Numbered from the stretch's first letter, positions 7,762 to 16,821 are shown. The stretch is DNA of 64,000 nucleotides from Thermohalobaculum sp963700775 (GCA_963700775.1 CAVOYU010000003.1:62001-126000); one strand, 5' to 3'. Program-made: numbers and translations. The notes: a model not told the origin generated them from the letters alone.

Positions 7762-10677
7762 TTACGCCTTCATGATCTTGCAGAGCGTGACCTTCGACTC
7801 CTGCATCTGGGTCACGAAGTCGTAGCCGTAGGTCATCGCGGTGTTCGCCGCTTCGCCCAGCACATAGGGGTCGGCGCCTTCTGGGTACTTCGAGCGCAGG
7901 TCCGCGCCCTGGAAGTGCCCGCCGAAGTGGAACGGCATGAAGGCGACGCCGCGGCCCACCCTGTCGGTGACCATGGCCGCGACCTTCACCTTGCCGCCCT
8001 CGGGCCCCTCGACCCAGACCTGCTCGCCGTTGCGGATGCCGAGCCCGTTCGCGTCGAACGGGTTGACCTCCACGAACATCTCCTGCTGGAGCTCGGCGAG
8101 CCAGGGATTGGAACGGCTCTCGTCGCCACCACCCTCGTACTCGACCAGCCGGCCGGAGGTGAGGATGATCGGATAGTCCTTCGAGAAGTCGTTCTTCTGG
8201 ATCGACGCGTAGAGCGTCGGCAGCCGGTAGGCATGCCGGTCGTCATAGGTCGGATAGTCGGCGACCAGGTCACGGCGCGGCGTGTACAGCGGCTCGCGGT
8301 GGATCGGCACCGGGTCCGGGAAGTTCCAGACCACGGTCCGGGCCTTGGCATTGCCGAACGGAGCGCATTCATGGGCGATCGCGACCCGCTGGATGCCGCC
8401 CGAGAGGTCGGTCTTCCAGTTGACCTTGTCGACTTTCTCCGCGTCGGAGCCGCCGGCGACCTTCTCGATCGCCGCCATCTCCTCGGCGGTCAGGTCCTTG
8501 TCCCAGCCCAGCTTCTTCAGCATCGCCATGGTGAATTCCGGATACCCGTCCTGGATCTCCGAGCCCGCCGAGTAGACGCCCTCGGCCAGCAGGTTCTGGC
8601 CGTCCCGCTCGACGCCGAAGCGGGCGCGGAAGGTCAGGCCGCCCTTCGAGACCGGCTTCGACATGTCGTAGAGGTTCGGCGTGCCCGGATGGCCGAGCTC
8701 CGGCGTTCCCCAGGATGGCCAGGGCAGGCCATAGTACTCGCCGTCATTCGGTCCGCCCACCGCCTGAAGCGTGGTCCGGTCGAAGGTGTGCTGGTTCGCC
8801 ATGTGGCTCTTCAGCCGCTCCGGCGACTGGCCGGTGTAACCGATCGTCCACATGCCGCGGTTGAACTCCCGCGTGATGTCCTCGACCATCGGCTCGTCAT
8901 CGTCGCCGAGCTTGATGTTGCGGAACAGCCGGTCGGCGAAACCGAGCTTCTTGGCGAACTTGGCGATGATGGTGTGGTCGGGCTTCGACTCGTAAACCGG
9001 CTTGACCACCTGCTCGCGCCACTGGATCGAGCGGTTCGAGGCGGTCACCGAGCCATAGGTCTCGAACTGGGTCGCGGCCGGCAGCAGGTAGACGCCGTCG
9101 GTCCGGTCATGCATGACCGCCGAGACCGTCGGATAGGGATCGACGACGACGAGAAGATCGAGCTTCTCGAACGCCTTCTTCATCTCCGTTCCGCGGGTCT
9201 GGCTGTTCGGCGCGTGGCCCCAGAAGACCATGGCCCGGACATTGTCCGGCTGATCCATGTTCTCCTTGGCCTCCAGCACGCCGTCGATCCAGCGGCTGAC
9301 CGGGATGCCCGACTCGAGCATCAGCGGCTTGTCCTTGCCATCCTTGTCCTTGATGGTCGCGAACTGCCCCTTCAGCCAGTCGAGTTCCTCCTCCCAGACG
9401 CGCGCCCAGTGCGCCCACGACCCCGCCGCCAGGCCGTAATAGCCCGGCAGGGTGTGGCTGAGCACGCCGAGGTCGGTCGCGCCCTGGACGTTGTCATGGC
9501 CGCGGAAGATGTTGGTGCCGCCGCCCGAGACGCCCATGTTGCCAAGGGCGAGCTGCAGCACGCAGTAGGCCCGCGTGTTGTTGTTGCCGTTGGTGTGCTG
9601 GGTGCCGCCCATGCACCAGATCACGGTGCCGGGGCGGTTGTTCGCCATGGTGCGGGCAACCCGCTCCATCTGGCTGCCGGGCACGCCGGTGACGCGCTCG
9701 ACCTCCTCGGGGGTCCACTTCTTCACCTCTTCCCGGATCTGGTCCATGCCCCAGACGCGGGTGCGGATGAACTCCTTGTCCTCCCACCCGTTCTCGAAGA
9801 TGTGCCAGAGCAGGCCCCAGATCAACGCCACGTCGGTGCCGGGACGGAAGCGCACATACTCGTCCGCATGGGCCGCGGTGCGCGTGAAGCGCGGATCGCA
9901 GACGATCAGCGGCGCGTTGTTCTCCTCCTTCGCCTTCAGCACGTGCAGGAGCGAGACGGGATGCGCCTCGGCCGGGTTGCCGCCGATGATGAAGATGGCG
10001 CGGCTGTTGTGGATGTCGTTGTAGGAGTTGGTCATCGCGCCGTAGCCCCAGGTGTTCGCGACACCTGCGACCGTGGTCGAATGGCAGATGCGGGCCTGGT
10101 GGTCGACGTTGTTCGAGCCCCAGTAGGCGGCGAACTTGCGGAACAGGTAGGCCTGCTCGTTGCTGTGCTTGGCCGAGCCCAGCCAGTAGACGCTATCAGG
10201 CCCGCTGCTGGCGCGGATCTCCAGCATCTTGTCGCCGATCTCGTTGATCGCGTCGTCCCACGAGATCCGCTTCCACTCGCCGCCTTCCATCTTCATCGGA
10301 TACTTCAGCCGCCGCTCGCCATGGGCGTGCTCGCGGACCGCGGCGCCCTTCGCGCAGTGCGCGCCGAGGTTGAAGGGGCTGTCCCAGCCGGGCTCCTGCC
10401 CGATCCAGACGCCGTCCTGCACCTCCGCCAGAACCGTGCAGCCGACCGAACAATGGGTGCAGACCGACTTGATCATCTCGACCGCGCCGCCGGAGGTGGT
10501 CGCGGCCGAAGCCTTCGTCACCGTGCCGCCCGTGGCGGCCAGCGCCGAGAGGCCGCCGATGGCCAGTCCCGAGCCGCGCAGGAAGGCGCGGCGGTCGACC
10601 GCGCTCTGCGCGACCTTCGACAGGATTGACTCGTTCCGGGGGCTTCCCGCTACCCCGTTCGTCTTTTTCCTGAGCAT
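7762..10677 (-). CDS. fdhA: Formate dehydrogenase alpha subunit (Mo/W-bisMGD)
   Basis: A 971-aa catalytic subunit that oxidises formate to CO2, probably on the periplasmic side. The Tat signal RRAFLRGSG is at residues 29-37, followed by a hydrophobic stretch. The [4Fe-4S] ligands are Cys73, Cys76, Cys80 and Cys108, with conserved Lys110. The metal ligand position is Cys198 (ARICHS), so this is a cysteine enzyme, not a selenocysteine one. C-terminal molybdopterin dinucleotide-binding motifs are present (TSGRLVEYEGGGDESRSNPW). An AGGAG site precedes the ATG. The operon also supplies a TorD-like chaperone. Confidence 0.96.
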   Translation of the reverse strand: MLRKKTNGVAGSPRNESILSKVAQSAVDRRAFLRGSGLAIGGLSALAATGGTVTKASAATTSGGAVEMIKSVCTHCSVGCTVLAEVQDGVWIGQEPGWDSPFNLGAHCAKGAAVREHAHGERRLKYPMKMEGGEWKRISWDDAINEIGDKMLEIRASSGPDSVYWLGSAKHSNEQAYLFRKFAAYWGSNNVDHQARICHSTTVAGVANTWGYGAMTNSYNDIHNSRAIFIIGGNPAEAHPVSLLHVLKAKEENNAPLIVCDPRFTRTAAHADEYVRFRPGTDVALIWGLLWHIFENGWEDKEFIRTRVWGMDQIREEVKKWTPEEVERVTGVPGSQMERVARTMANNRPGTVIWCMGGTQHTNGNNNTRAYCVLQLALGNMGVSGGGTNIFRGHDNVQGATDLGVLSHTLPGYYGLAAGSWAHWARVWEEELDWLKGQFATIKDKDGKDKPLMLESGIPVSRWIDGVLEAKENMDQPDNVRAMVFWGHAPNSQTRGTEMKKAFEKLDLLVVVDPYPTVSAVMHDRTDGVYLLPAATQFETYGSVTASNRSIQWREQVVKPVYESKPDHTIIAKFAKKLGFADRLFRNIKLGDDDEPMVEDITREFNRGMWTIGYTGQSPERLKSHMANQHTFDRTTLQAVGGPNDGEYYGLPWPSWGTPELGHPGTPNLYDMSKPVSKGGLTFRARFGVERDGQNLLAEGVYSAGSEIQDGYPEFTMAMLKKLGWDKDLTAEEMAAIEKVAGGSDAEKVDKVNWKTDLSGGIQRVAIAHECAPFGNAKARTVVWNFPDPVPIHREPLYTPRRDLVADYPTYDDRHAYRLPTLYASIQKNDFSKDYPIILTSGRLVEYEGGGDESRSNPWLAELQQEMFVEVNPFDANGLGIRNGEQVWVEGPEGGKVKVAAMVTDRVGRGVAFMPFHFGGHFQGADLRSKYPEGADPYVLGEAANTAMTYGYDFVTQMQESKVTLCKIMKA

Positions 10678-10785
10678 TTCTTTCTCCTGATGGATCCGGA
10701 CGTCGGCCTCGGGCCTCGGTCCCTATCGTCTGGCGGCGGGGTCAGGGCTTCGCGCAACCGTCACCCGCTGGTGCCATCCAAACCG

Positions 10786-10971
10786 TCAGAACCGTGCGCT
10801 CGCGAGATACTTCTCGACATGCTCGGTCCGGCGATATCCGCTACCGCTCTCGGCCGTCGCGGCTTCCGCCGTCCCGGTCGTGCCCACTGCTGCCACGGCA
10901 ATGGCCGGGGCTGCGGCGGATGCGAGCTTGAGGAAATCGCGCCGGCTGGTGGCAGCCTTTTCTTCGCTCAT
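10786..10971 (-). CDS. 61-aa Tat-signal protein of fdh region
   Basis: A 61-aa protein that is almost entirely a twin-arginine signal (SRRDFLKLASAAAPAIAV) followed by about 30 residues ending in YRRTEHVEKYLASARF. It matches the short formate-dehydrogenase-region Tat-target family found upstream of fdhA in many proteobacteria. A GGGAGG ribosome-binding site precedes the ATG. The role is not established; an accessory or small structural subunit exported with FdhA is possible. It lies between the TorD-like chaperone and fdhA, all on one strand. Confidence 0.88.
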   Translation of the reverse strand: MSEEKAATSRRDFLKLASAAAPAIAVAAVGTTGTAEAATAESGSGYRRTEHVEKYLASARF

Positions 10972-11024
10972 TCTCGTCCTCCCAGTATGGACCGCGAGGC
11001 GCGGTCCGCTGCGTAAAGGGGGTA

Positions 11025-11636
11025 TCAGCCCCCCATCCTGAAGGCCTCGCGCTCGATCTCCATGAACACGCGGCCGATCGCGCCCACCGGCGCGTAGAAC
11101 ACCGATCCCTTCGCACCCTCGAGGTCGGCGAAGAAATGCCCCGCCCAGGGCGAGATATGGCTGGCGTAGAAGTCCTTCTGCCCGGACAGCGGCTCCGGCT
11201 CGCCGAAGCGGCCGAGGATCAGCCCGGCCATCATCTCGCAGAGCGAGGCGATGTTGTCCTCGGGCTCGAACACGTTCGGCGCCCGCTCGATTCCGCGCCG
11301 CGCCATGTCGTTGCGCAGCAGCGCCAGCGGCTTTTCGTGCAGGAACCCGGTCATGTAGTAGCTGGCATAGGGCAGCAGCTCGCCCCGCGCCATGCCGATG
11401 AACAGACGGCTGAACTCGCGCTCGGCGGCGGTCTCGGAAGTCGCCCTGGCAACGCGAGACAGGGCGCGGATGCCGCGGCCGAGATCGGTCTCGTCGCCCT
11501 CGAGGCCGGCGACGCGGTCGATCAGCGCGCGGGCGGGCGGCCGGGCCAGCAATGCCGCCAGCAAATCGTAGACGCCCGCGCGAAGGACATCTTCCTCCGG
11601 CACGGCCGCATCGTTTGCGAGCTTCGCTGGCGTCAT
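11025..11636 (-). CDS. TorD/DmsD-like molecular chaperone
   Basis: A 203-aa all-helical protein of the TorD family, which binds Tat signals of molybdoenzymes and protects them until the cofactor is inserted. Diagnostic features are the Y(A/S)SYYMTGF block (LLPYASYYMTGFLHEKPLA) and the later EPEDNIASLCEMM motif. The start was set at the ATG giving MTPAKLAND, because a GGGGAG ribosome-binding site lies 5 nt upstream. A GTG two codons earlier is too close to that site. Its natural client is FdhA, two genes downstream. Confidence 0.88.
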   Translation of the reverse strand: MTPAKLANDAAVPEEDVLRAGVYDLLAALLARPPARALIDRVAGLEGDETDLGRGIRALSRVARATSETAAEREFSRLFIGMARGELLPYASYYMTGFLHEKPLALLRNDMARRGIERAPNVFEPEDNIASLCEMMAGLILGRFGEPEPLSGQKDFYASHISPWAGHFFADLEGAKGSVFYAPVGAIGRVFMEIEREAFRMGG

Positions 11637-11711
11637 CGACACTCCCCGGCGGACCGGTTCACGTGCCGGTCCTGATCTTTTCGGGGGTCACGCTACCACG
11701 AATTGGGAGGG

Positions 11712-11728
11712 GGTCAAATTATATGACC
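11712..11728 (-). promoter_or_regulatory. Inverted repeat over a TATAAT box upstream of torD-fdhAB
   Basis: Perfect 5-bp arms GGTCA and TGACC flank a 7-bp AT core. Read on the minus strand the core contains TATAAT (11723 to 11718), a perfect -10 hexamer that stands out in this GC-rich DNA. No good -35 hexamer is seen at the usual distance. The site lies between the DUF3306 stop and the torD start, so it could drive the chaperone-fdhAB part of the operon separately, with an operator overlapping the -10. This is a prediction only. Confidence 0.4.
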
Positions 11729-11759
11729 GCCTTGAGGCTCGAATCCCGAACGATTCCGG

Positions 11760-12371
11760 TCAGTCTTCCACCACGCGGAAACGGATCCTCTGCCGCGCGT
11801 GATGAGTTTCGCGGCTGGCCCCCTGCGCGCCAACCGGGGCGTCGGGCCAGATCCGGGGCTCCGGCCGGCTCTCCTCGACCGATGCGGCCTCATCGGACCC
11901 GGCCTCCGCTGTCTCGGCTCCGGCTGGGAGGATTGCCTCTGGCACCGCCGGATCGGCGTCCGCCACCGGGACTTCGGCGTTTCCGGGTTCGGTTCTCTCT
12001 GCGTCGTCGGTCAGGCGATCAAGCATGCCTCGGCCGACCTTGTAGACGGTCTGCAAGTTCTCGATGACCATCGCCGCATCTGTGAAATCGCCGCCATACT
12101 CGACCAACCCGTCCACATTCGCCATCACCGGATCGGTGAGCCAGAGCCGCCGCAGCGCACGGTTCCGCAGGCGCTCGGGAACCGCCTTCGCCATGAACCC
12201 CGAGAAGTCGTCACCGGGCTTCAGGCTTTCCGGCTCCGGCAGGCCAAGCTCCTGGAGGATCTCGGAATCCGGCCGCGCATCAGCGTCAGGCGCGCCGGGC
12301 GTCGCGGGGGCTGCCGCAGGCGCAGTCTCCGGCTTCGGCCCGGCCGGGCCCTCGCCCGCAGCGCGCTTCAT
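11760..12371 (-). CDS. DUF3306 protein, frame broken near the start
   Basis: DUF3306 domain protein. The conserved part (ILQELGLPEPESLKPGDDFSGF ... RRLWLTDP ... NVDGLVEYGGDF) is intact. The listed start is an internal ATG. Directly upstream in the same frame the sequence reads EDGFAGRWSRMKRA, which resembles the usual family N-terminus, but that frame meets TGA at 12417 with no start codon. An ATG at 12420, overlapping the DUF3305 stop as ATGA, would fit if one G were removed from the G run at 12409-12412. It lies between DUF3305 and the chaperone gene, as is usual for this pair in formate dehydrogenase operons. Confidence 0.8.
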   Translation of the reverse strand: MKRAAGEGPAGPKPETAPAAAPATPGAPDADARPDSEILQELGLPEPESLKPGDDFSGFMAKAVPERLRNRALRRLWLTDPVMANVDGLVEYGGDFTDAAMVIENLQTVYKVGRGMLDRLTDDAERTEPGNAEVPVADADPAVPEAILPAGAETAEAGSDEAASVEESRPEPRIWPDAPVGAQGASRETHHARQRIRFRVVED

Positions 12372-12416
12372 CCGCGACCAGCGGCCGGCGAAACCGTCCT
12401 CCCCGCCGCCCCGAAC

Positions 12417-12986
12417 TCATTGCAGCTTCTCCCGCTTCCGCAAGGCCGCGGGGCTGCGATAGACGTCGGCCTCCTGGGTGACCCGCAGATCGCCCTTGCC
12501 CTCATCGACCCGGTCGACCTCGACCCGGTCGCGCCGGCGCTTGACGAAGGTCTCCTCGCGATGATGGCGCCCCACGAAGTCGCTGAGCCAGGCGATCAGC
12601 GCCGGCGGCATCGCCACCGCCTCGACGATCTCGTCGCCGCTGTCCAGATAGTCCTGCGCCTCATAGGCCGAGGCCGTGACCCGGAACACCTCGACCTCCG
12701 GCCCGCCGCCGGCGCCTTCCGCCGGCCGGAGCACCACCCAGAGCCGGGGCGGTTCGTTGCTGAGGGTCACCCGATAGGCTTCGGTATCCGCCCGGTGCAC
12801 CTCCAGCGGCACGGTCGCCGCATGATACTCCACCGCCTCGCCGTCGCGGCGCAGCTCGCGCCAGTCCGCCGGCCCGGCACCCGGCAGCACGCCGGCCACC
12901 TGCCAGACCCAGCGCGCCCAACGGGTGACGCCCGGCTGCTTCCGGATCACGACGCCGACCGGCAGTTGCGCCGTCTTCTCGGTCAA
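12417..12986 (-). CDS. DUF3305 protein
   Basis: A 189-aa protein of the DUF3305 family, first gene of the minus-strand formate dehydrogenase operon. Conserved features: PVGVVIRKQPGVTRWARWVWQ near the N-terminus, YHAATVPLEVHRADTEAYRVTL, and a basic C-terminal tail. It starts with TTG; a strong GGAGG lies 7 nt upstream, which supports this start. The family is consistently found with DUF3306 next to formate dehydrogenase genes, but its biochemical role is unknown to me. Confidence 0.88.
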   Translation of the reverse strand: MTEKTAQLPVGVVIRKQPGVTRWARWVWQVAGVLPGAGPADWRELRRDGEAVEYHAATVPLEVHRADTEAYRVTLSNEPPRLWVVLRPAEGAGGGPEVEVFRVTASAYEAQDYLDSGDEIVEAVAMPPALIAWLSDFVGRHHREETFVKRRRDRVEVDRVDEGKGDLRVTQEADVYRSPAALRKREKLQ

Positions 12987-13274
12987 TTCGGTCCCTCCCG
13001 CACCCCGACCGCGCCGGCCGGGCTCTTGTCCCTATAGTTGCGGCGCAGCGGCGATTTGCCAAGCGGGATGCAAACAGGTTCCACGCCGCGGAACTTGCCT
13101 TGGCCGCACCGGCGAGCGCGGTCACGGAGGTCCGGGGCAGATCCGGGGGAGGTTCGGAAAGCCCGTTTCACGGCTCCTTCCATTGGCTTGGTTGTCTGCC
13201 GGCGGGCCACCTTATCGACATCTTTTGTGCCTAGAACCAGCGACCTTCGCCTCTTGTCGCCGAGGATCGAAACA
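12987..13274. other. Intergenic region between divergent fdh operon and ATP-grasp gene
   Basis: About 290 bp with no convincing gene. The plus-strand frame is open throughout but encodes an Arg/Pro-rich stretch without family resemblance. On the minus strand a TTGGCA / CTATAG pair (about 13030-13060) is a weak promoter candidate for the DUF3305-led operon. A plus-strand promoter for the ATP-grasp gene is not obvious. Confidence 0.4.
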
Positions 13275-14357
13275 TTGCCGAGAAGTGCGCCGTCAGGGAT
13301 CCGGAATCGCCTAAAAGGCCTTGAGTCCAAGATCAAAGAGCCGCTCCAGGCATGGCTCTATGATCGCCACCACGTGCAGGCCGCGAAGCGGACCTACCAG
13401 GCCATCGTCGACCAGATCCCCGAGCACGCCCTGGACGACGCGACCCGTGGGCGCATCAGGGAGTACGGCCGGGACGTGCTGGGGTCTGGCCGCTTCGCGC
13501 CATGGCTGGAGACCTACGCCGCCTACCGCGGCGCTTTCCTCGAAGGCTGGATCCCGAACAACTACTTCGGCCGGATTCTGGTCCCCTCGTGGCGCATCTA
13601 TCCTCGGATCGACACCAAAACCATCGGCCGGCGGATCCTGGGCACCGACCGGCTTCCCGATCTTGCCTATCACATCAACGGCACCTGGCTTGACACGAAC
13701 CGGGAAATCCTATCCCAAGCAACCGTTAAGGACGTCCTGTTCAAGTCCCACTCGCATGTTTTCGTGAAGCTCGACGGCTCCAGCCAGGGCAAGGGCGTCA
13801 GCAAGATCGCCAAGGCGGATTTCGATGCCGCCGCCATCGCCGCCCGCGGCAACCTGGTGATCCAGGCGCCGATCCGTCAGCATCAGTTCTTCGACGAGCT
13901 CTCGCCCGACAGCGTGGCCACACTTCGCATCACGACGGTGAAGCTCGACGGCGCGAAGGCCGAGCGGCGGGCCAGTTTCCTGCGCATCGGGCTGAAGGAG
14001 ATGGAGGTGGTGCGGGCGCGGGACGAGCTGGACGTCTCGATCGTCGACGGGACCGGCGCCCTCGATCGCACGGCCTGCGACGACCGCTGGCGAATGTTCC
14101 GCGAGCACCCGGACACCGGCGCAGTCTTTGCCGGAATGATCGTACCGGGTTTCGAGAAAGCGGTTCGTTTCTGCGAGGATCTCCACGACAGCAGCCCCTT
14201 CAGCACCGTGGTCGGCTGGGACATCGCGATCGACCGGGACCGCGAACCCGTGCTGATCGAATGGAACACCGGGCATGTGGAGATCGCCCATACCGAGGCG
14301 AGCGTCGGCCCCTCCTTCCGCGGGCTCGGCTGGGAGGACATCTGGAAGCGCGTCTGA
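13275..14357 (+). CDS. ATP-grasp protein (sugar-transfer associated type)
   Basis: About 360 aa resembling the sugar-transfer-associated ATP-grasp family. Seen: KPSHSHVFVKLDGSSQGKGV-like nucleotide-binding region (FVKLDGSSQGKGVSKI), VIQAPIRQHQFFDELSPDS, ATLRITT, and the metal-binding end GWDIAIDRDREPVLIEWNTG. ATP-grasp enzymes ligate a carboxylate to an amine or thiol via acylphosphate; the substrate is unknown here. The start is uncertain: I chose TTG 13275 for its GAGG site. GTG 13227 and ATG 13068 are alternatives in the same frame. It separates the two formate-dehydrogenase-related operons. Confidence 0.75.
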   Translation: MPRSAPSGIRNRLKGLESKIKEPLQAWLYDRHHVQAAKRTYQAIVDQIPEHALDDATRGRIREYGRDVLGSGRFAPWLETYAAYRGAFLEGWIPNNYFGRILVPSWRIYPRIDTKTIGRRILGTDRLPDLAYHINGTWLDTNREILSQATVKDVLFKSHSHVFVKLDGSSQGKGVSKIAKADFDAAAIAARGNLVIQAPIRQHQFFDELSPDSVATLRITTVKLDGAKAERRASFLRIGLKEMEVVRARDELDVSIVDGTGALDRTACDDRWRMFREHPDTGAVFAGMIVPGFEKAVRFCEDLHDSSPFSTVVGWDIAIDRDREPVLIEWNTGHVEIAHTEASVGPSFRGLGWEDIWKRV

Positions 14358-14521
14358 ACGCCGGGCCGAAGGACTTCGGATTGCCGCTTCCGGGCGGCTC
14401 GCGGTCTGCCGCCTGACGGGAAGCGGCACCGGCGGCACTTGCGCACACCGGCGTTTGCACTAACGTCCGCCGCGAACGGCGCGCAGCAGACGCCGGCAAT
14501 GCCACCATATGGGGAGGCCAG

Positions 14522-16537
14522 ATGACCACGACCGCGCCGCGGCTCCTGCTCTGCGACTGCACCGGCACGATGCGTCCGGACCGCGAGGCGATCGCGAAGG
14601 GTGCCGGTCTCGCCTGCGACCAGGTCCACACCCATCTCTGCCGCGCCCAGGCCGGGGTGGCCGCGGCGGCGCTGAAGTCCGGCGAGCCGGTGATCGTCGC
14701 CTGCGGACAGGAGGCGCCGGCCTTCCAGGCGCTGGCCGAGGAACTGGGCGCCGCCGACCGTCTGCTCTGCGTCGACATCCGCGACCGCGCCGGCTGGTCC
14801 GACGACCCCGCCGGCCCGAAGATGGCGGCGCTGATCGCCGAGGCGCGGATTCCGCCCCCCTCGGTGCCGATCATCGACGTGGAATCGGCCGGCCTCTGCC
14901 TCGTCTGCGGCCATGGCGAGCAGGCGCTCCGTGCCGCGGCACGGCTGGCGCCGTCGCTCGCCGTCACCTGCATGCTGACGGCGCCCGACGAGATCGACAC
15001 TCCGGACGGCGACATCGAGATCGTCACCGGCCGCGTCCGCAGTGCAACCGGCGCTCTCGGCCGCTTCGCGCTCGAGATCGACGGCTATGCCGAACTCGCC
15101 CCGGCCGGCCGCGGCGCCCGGCGCTTCGGCGCGGCCCGCGACGGCGCCAGGACCGACTGCGACCTGATCCTCGACCTGACCGGCGGCACGCCACTCTTCC
15201 CCGCCCACGAGAAGCGCGACGGCTACCTGCGCCCGGATCCCGGCGACGCGCTAGCGGTCGAGCGGGCGATCTTCGACGCGGCCCAGCTTGTCGGCACCTT
15301 CGAGAAGCCGCTCCATATCCGTTTCGAGGAAAGCCTCTGCGCCCACAGCCGGGCGAAACAGCCCGCCTGCAGCCGCTGCCTCGACGTCTGCCCCACCGGC
15401 GCGATCACCTCCGCCGGCGACACCGTGGCGATCGACCCGCATATCTGCGCCGGCTGCGGCGCCTGCCACGCGGTCTGCCCCTCCGGCGCCGCTGCCAGCG
15501 ACGACCCGCCGGTGGCGCATCTCTTCCGCCGCATGCGGGTGCTGGCCGAGACCTACCGCAAGGCCGGCGGCAAGGCACCCCGCCTGCTGATCCATGACGA
15601 GGAGCACGGCGCCGAGATGATCCGCCTCGCCGCCCGCCACGGCAACGGCCTGCCGGGCGACGTGATCCCGCTCGGCCTGCGCGCCTTGTCGCTGTTCGGC
15701 CATGCCGAGCAGCTGGCCGCGCTGGCGCTCGGCTTCGCCGCGGTCGACATCCTCGCCGCGCCGCGCACCGAGCGCGGCCCGCTGGAAGCCCAGATCGCGC
15801 TCTCTTCCGCCATCAGCGGCGGCGTGGGAGTACCGGCCGATCGCATCCGGCTGATCGAACCCGCCGACCCGGATGCGCTCTCCGCCTTGCTCTACGGCAT
15901 GGCCCCCGCCCCGCACCCGGTCGAGCCGATCCTTCCCATCGGCGGCCGCCGCGACACGGTGCGCCTCGCCGCCCGGGCGCTCGCCGGCGCCCGCGCGCCC
16001 GAGGCGCCGGTCCCGCTGCCCGCCGGTGCCCCCTACGGCGCGGTTCTGGTGAACACGGACGCCTGCACCCTCTGCCTCTCCTGCGCCGGTCTCTGCCCCA
16101 CGGGCGCATTGCTCGACAACCCGGACAGCCCGCAGCTCGGCTTCCGCGAGCAGGCCTGCATCCAATGCGGCCTCTGCGCCAACATCTGCCCCGAGGATGC
16201 CATTGCGCTGGTCCCGCAGCTCGACCTCTCGGATGCGGCGCTCGGCACCCGGATCCTGCACGAGGAGGAGCCTTTCGCCTGCGTCGAATGCGGCGCGCTG
16301 TTCGGTGTGAAATCCACCATCGAGCGGATCACCGAAAAGCTCTCCGGCAAGCACTGGATGTACACCAACTCGGACAATGTCCGGCTGGTGCAGATGTGCG
16401 ACGACTGCCGGGTGAAAGTGCAGTTCGGCCGGCAGGACGCGCCGATGGCGCTCGGCCAGCGCCCGCGCACCCGCACCACGGACGACTACTTCGCCGAACG
16501 CGACAAGCCGAAGGACCCCGAAGGCGGCAAGCACTGA
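14522..16537 (+). CDS. 671-aa multi-cluster 4Fe-4S protein
   Basis: A 671-aa cytoplasmic iron-sulfur protein. Four ferredoxin-type clusters are visible as two pairs: CSRCLDVCP and CAGCGACHAVCP at about residues 283-320, and CTLCLSCAGLCP and CIQCGLCANICP at about 515-560. Further Cys pairs lie at the N-terminus (LLLCDCTG), in GLCLVCGHGEQ, and near the C-terminus (CVECGALFG, CDDCRVKVQF). The central region is heterodisulfide-reductase or MvhD-like in style. A GGGGAGG site precedes the ATG. It heads the plus-strand chain divergent from the formate dehydrogenase operon; electron supply to, or cofactor maturation of, that enzyme is inferred. Confidence 0.9.
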   Translation: MTTTAPRLLLCDCTGTMRPDREAIAKGAGLACDQVHTHLCRAQAGVAAAALKSGEPVIVACGQEAPAFQALAEELGAADRLLCVDIRDRAGWSDDPAGPKMAALIAEARIPPPSVPIIDVESAGLCLVCGHGEQALRAAARLAPSLAVTCMLTAPDEIDTPDGDIEIVTGRVRSATGALGRFALEIDGYAELAPAGRGARRFGAARDGARTDCDLILDLTGGTPLFPAHEKRDGYLRPDPGDALAVERAIFDAAQLVGTFEKPLHIRFEESLCAHSRAKQPACSRCLDVCPTGAITSAGDTVAIDPHICAGCGACHAVCPSGAAASDDPPVAHLFRRMRVLAETYRKAGGKAPRLLIHDEEHGAEMIRLAARHGNGLPGDVIPLGLRALSLFGHAEQLAALALGFAAVDILAAPRTERGPLEAQIALSSAISGGVGVPADRIRLIEPADPDALSALLYGMAPAPHPVEPILPIGGRRDTVRLAARALAGARAPEAPVPLPAGAPYGAVLVNTDACTLCLSCAGLCPTGALLDNPDSPQLGFREQACIQCGLCANICPEDAIALVPQLDLSDAALGTRILHEEEPFACVECGALFGVKSTIERITEKLSGKHWMYTNSDNVRLVQMCDDCRVKVQFGRQDAPMALGQRPRTRTTDDYFAERDKPKDPEGGKH

Positions 16538-16623
16538 CCCCCCTGCCCTTGACATCCTGCGGGCCGGGCACCACCAATCCCAGCCGAACGGCCCACGCCT
16601 CCACCCACCGCGGGAGACCGGAC

Positions 16624-16821
16624 ATGAGCGACGAAGCCTTCAACATGTCGATGCGCAAGTTCCTGAAGCGCCTCGGCGTCACCTCGCAGCAGGAGATCGA
16701 GAAGGCCGTCTGGGCGAAGAAGCCCAAGGGCAGCGTCAAGGTGCGTGCCGTCGTCTCGATCCCCGAACTCGGCCTCGAGCACCTGGTCGAGGGCGAGATC
16801 GAAACCGGCGAGGGCGCATGA
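16624..16821 (+). CDS. DUF6494 small protein
   Basis: A 65-aa protein starting MSDEAFNMSMRKFLKRLGVT and ending in EGEIETGEGA, matching the DUF6494 family as I recall it. It has a helical N-terminal half (KFLKRLGVTSQQEIEKAVW) and a C-terminal beta hairpin. Its TGA overlaps the ATG of the mrp gene (ATGA), indicating coupling. The function is unknown. Its steady position between a multi-cluster ferredoxin and Mrp suggests a role with iron-sulfur or formate dehydrogenase maturation, as inference. Confidence 0.82.
   Translation: MSDEAFNMSMRKFLKRLGVTSQQEIEKAVWAKKPKGSVKVRAVVSIPELGLEHLVEGEIETGEGA

Noticed and set aside
10017..10092. Selenocysteine at the active site of FdhA
   Set aside because: The codon at the metal-ligand position is a normal Cys codon (ARICHS), with no in-frame TGA.
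7144..10629. A 1161-codon plus-strand open frame across the fdhA/fdhB genes
   Set aside because: It is the antisense shadow of fdhA and fdhB: Arg/His/Leu-rich, without domains, and produced by high GC. The minus-strand genes have full family motifs.
11731..11752. A GGCTCGAATCCC phrase resembling a tRNA T arm
   Set aside because: No acceptor, D or anticodon stem can be folded around it; coincidence near the DUF3306 3' end.
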